A stretch of 10,304 bases of DNA from the NCBI GenBank assembly GCA_002314835.1, contig DCHM01000004.1, positions 1 to 10,304 of the forward strand, written 5' to 3'. Both the position numbers and the translations under genes were made by a program. Origin of the DNA: Clostridiales bacterium UBA1752. GTDB lineage: Bacteria; Bacillota; Clostridia; Oscillospirales; CAG-382. The number at the start of each line of letters is the position of its first letter. Positions within the stretch are counted from its first letter, which is position 1. Shown piece after piece: positions 8,614 through 10,304 of this stretch. Under the pieces are notes generated by a model. The model made no database searches, was not told the origin of the DNA, and saw only the letters and a program-made list of their open reading frames with translations.

Positions 8614-9714
8614 ATGTCTCTTATCCAGCATTTCAATGCGACAAAACAGTCCGTCTCGGCATACCAGTCAGCCTACAAAACGGTGGACGGTGAATATACT
8701 TTTATCGACGCTTTAGACCCGATATACGACATCGGCGGCATCAAACATCCGCTGCAAAACGGCGGCGAATACTACCGCCTTGACGCGACAAAAAAGCACT
8801 TGTATTCCTGCGCAAACCGTTATCTTGCGTCAAATACCTCGGGCGCTCAGGTGCGTATCGCCACCGACGCGACCAAGGTCAAGGTGCGCGTTACGCTGCG
8901 CGGCGCGGGCAACTGTATGCACCATTTTACCGACCGCGGCGTATATGGCTGTGACTTTTATATCGGCGAAGGCAATAACCGCTCTTACGTCGGCAACGTC
9001 ATGATGACCTTTGCAAACAGCAAGGACTATAACGAGGAGGTCATTTCGCTCGGCGAAGGCGTCAAGGAGTTTTATATCAACCTGCCGCTGTACGAGGGTG
9101 TCAAAAAGGTCGAAATCGGCTATCCCGAGGGTGCCTCTATCTCGGCTCCTCTGCCCAGACAGGGCGGCACGGTTGCGTTTTACGGCTCGTCGATAACACA
9201 AGGGGGCTGCGCAGGCCGCCCGGGCAATATGTATAGCCACATTCTTTGCCGTCAGCTCGACGCCAACAATATGAACCTCGGCTTTTCGGGCTCTGCGAGA
9301 GGCGAGCAGGCAGTCGCAATGTACCTTGCGAGCCGTGAGGGCCTCACTGCTTTCGTCATGGACTACGACTTTAACGCGCTCACTCCCGAGGAGCTTGCGT
9401 GGACTCACTTCCCGTTTTATCAGACCGTGCGAAACGCTCACCCCGACCTGCCTATCATAATGGTAACTCACCCTTATTATACCTCCGTCGCCACCGAGCG
9501 CGACCGCCGCAAGTGCAACGTAGTGTTTGAATCCTACGGCAAGGCACTGCAAAACGGCGACAAAAAGGTCTGGTTTGTTGACAGCGACAAGTTTTTCCCC
9601 GAGGAAATGCGCGACCTCTGCGCCGTTGACTTTTTGCATCCCAACGACCTCGGCAACTATTTTATGGCAAAAGCCATTTATCCGTCGCTTAAACAAGCTC
9701 TCGAAACAAAGTAA
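8614..9714 (+). CDS. SGNH/GDSL-type hydrolase with N-terminal beta domain
   Basis: 366-residue probable esterase or deacylase. The C-terminal half has the SGNH blocks: GSSITQG (191-197, nucleophile Ser193), GFSGSARGE (223-231, block II glycine), a DYDFNA segment (250-255) where Asn254 may serve as block III, and VDFLHPNDLGN (338-348) with the Asp339-x-x-His342 catalytic pair. The N-terminal half contains GVYGCDFYIG (109-118), resembling the GxDLY domain that precedes Lipase_GDSL_3-type catalytic domains. There is no signal peptide or membrane segment, so it should be cytoplasmic. Family members act on acylated sugars and similar esters; the substrate here is unknown. AAGGAG (8602-8607) lies 6 nt before the ATG, which supports this start. 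A close paralogue follows immediately, so the two form an operon. Confidence 0.88.
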   Translation: MSLIQHFNATKQSVSAYQSAYKTVDGEYTFIDALDPIYDIGGIKHPLQNGGEYYRLDATKKHLYSCANRYLASNTSGAQVRIATDATKVKVRVTLRGAGNCMHHFTDRGVYGCDFYIGEGNNRSYVGNVMMTFANSKDYNEEVISLGEGVKEFYINLPLYEGVKKVEIGYPEGASISAPLPRQGGTVAFYGSSITQGGCAGRPGNMYSHILCRQLDANNMNLGFSGSARGEQAVAMYLASREGLTAFVMDYDFNALTPEELAWTHFPFYQTVRNAHPDLPIIMVTHPYYTSVATERDRRKCNVVFESYGKALQNGDKKVWFVDSDKFFPEEMRDLCAVDFLHPNDLGNYFMAKAIYPSLKQALETK

Positions 9715-9717
9715 TCT

Positions 9718-10304
9718 ATGTCAAAACTCTACGACCGTTTCCGTGCGCACTACGTTTCTGTGTCGTCATACGACAGCGCCTACAAGCACGAGGAAGATGA
9801 ATATATATTCATAAACGCTTTAGACCCGATATACGACATCGGCGGCATCGAGCACCCGTTGAATAACTGCGGCGAATACTATCGCCTCGACGCTTCCAAA
9901 AAATACAGCTATTCACGCCTCAACCGTGATATGGCTACCTGCACCTCGGGCGCACAGGTCCGCATAGCGACCGACGCCGAGAAAGTCCGCGTCCGCGTAT
10001 GGCTATTCGGCTCGGGCAACCCCATGCACCATTTCACCGACAGGGGAGTTTACGGCTGTGACTTTTATATCGGCGAAGGCTTTGAACGCACCTACGTCGG
10101 TGACGTTATGATGACCTTTGCCAATAATACCGACTACAACGACACGGTTATTTCGCTCGGCAAGGGTGTCAAGGAGTTTTATATCAACCTGCCGTTGTAC
10201 GACGGCGTTACCAAGGTCGAGATAGGCTTTCCAAAGTACGCGAGTATCTCAAAGCCTCTGCCGAGACAGGGCGGCACCGTCGCGTTTTACGGCGCGTCGG
10301 TTAC
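9718..10304 (+). CDS. Second SGNH/GDSL-type hydrolase, tandem paralogue, 3' end cut by window
   Basis: The 195 complete codons visible (MSKLYDRFRAHYVSVSSYDS onward) align without visible gaps to residues 28 onward of the upstream gene. Shared stretches include DALDPIYDIGGI-like NALDPIYDIGGI, SGAQVRIATDA, MHHFTDRGVYGCDFYIGEG and VKEFYINLPLY. The window ends just as the nucleophile block begins (FYGASVT, equivalent to FYGSSIT in the first copy), so the rest of the catalytic site cannot be checked. The most divergent parts are the first 25 residues and about residues 63-75. The ATG lies 3 nt after the TAA of the first gene and no clear Shine-Dalgarno precedes it, so translation probably depends on termination and restart from the upstream gene. 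Function is inferred from the paralogue. Confidence 0.88.
   Translation, partial: MSKLYDRFRAHYVSVSSYDSAYKHEEDEYIFINALDPIYDIGGIEHPLNNCGEYYRLDASKKYSYSRLNRDMATCTSGAQVRIATDAEKVRVRVWLFGSGNPMHHFTDRGVYGCDFYIGEGFERTYVGDVMMTFANNTDYNDTVISLGKGVKEFYINLPLYDGVTKVEIGFPKYASISKPLPRQGGTVAFYGASV

Noticed and set aside
8830..9696. 288-codon open frame on the minus strand
   Set aside because: It lies wholly antisense to the SGNH hydrolase, has no recognisable motif, and is explained by codon bias of the real gene (GNC-rich codons leave the opposite strand open).
8614..10304. CRISPR-like or satellite repeat
   Set aside because: The repeated DNA with an offset of about 1.1 kb is fully explained by two paralogous coding genes.

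Overview
The window looks like the chromosome of an uncultured Clostridia-like member of the Bacillota (Firmicutes). Three things point that way. SecD and SecF are separate proteins, not the fused SecDF of Bacillus. lepA is followed directly by hemW, as in many Firmicutes. Promoters are close to the sigma-A consensus, with AGGAGG-type ribosome binding sites. The exact lineage cannot be fixed from the sequence alone.

Layout, right to left on the minus strand: a strong promoter and a hairpin leader (about 8415-8490) feed secD (8409-7099) and secF (7106-6183), which overlap by 8 bp. A GC-rich hairpin (6149-6174) separates secF from lepA (6125-4317). lepA overlaps hemW (4327-3260) by 11 bp. After a 111-bp spacer with an 11-bp tandem repeat and an extended -10 promoter comes a phage DNA-packaging module on the same strand: terS (3148-2768), terL (2780-1434) and a portal gene (1424 to beyond the left edge). 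In many Firmicutes lepA-hemW is followed by hrcA-grpE-dnaK-dnaJ; here phage packaging genes occupy that place, with no integrase, repressor or replication gene in between.

On the plus strand, divergent from secD, a strong promoter drives an SGNH/GDSL-type hydrolase (8614-9714). A close tandem paralogue follows (9718 to beyond the right edge) and starts 3 nt after the first gene's stop.

Functional groups: SecD/SecF help the Sec translocon export proteins; LepA (EF4) is a translation GTPase; HemW is a radical-SAM-fold haem-handling protein; TerS, TerL and portal form a headful or cos packaging motor; the SGNH pair probably de-esterifies carbohydrates or other acylated small substrates in the cytoplasm. 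I found no tRNA, rRNA, CRISPR array or insertion sequence. The most notable point is the abrupt junction between housekeeping genes and the packaging module. I do not see a clearly new biological system inside this window.
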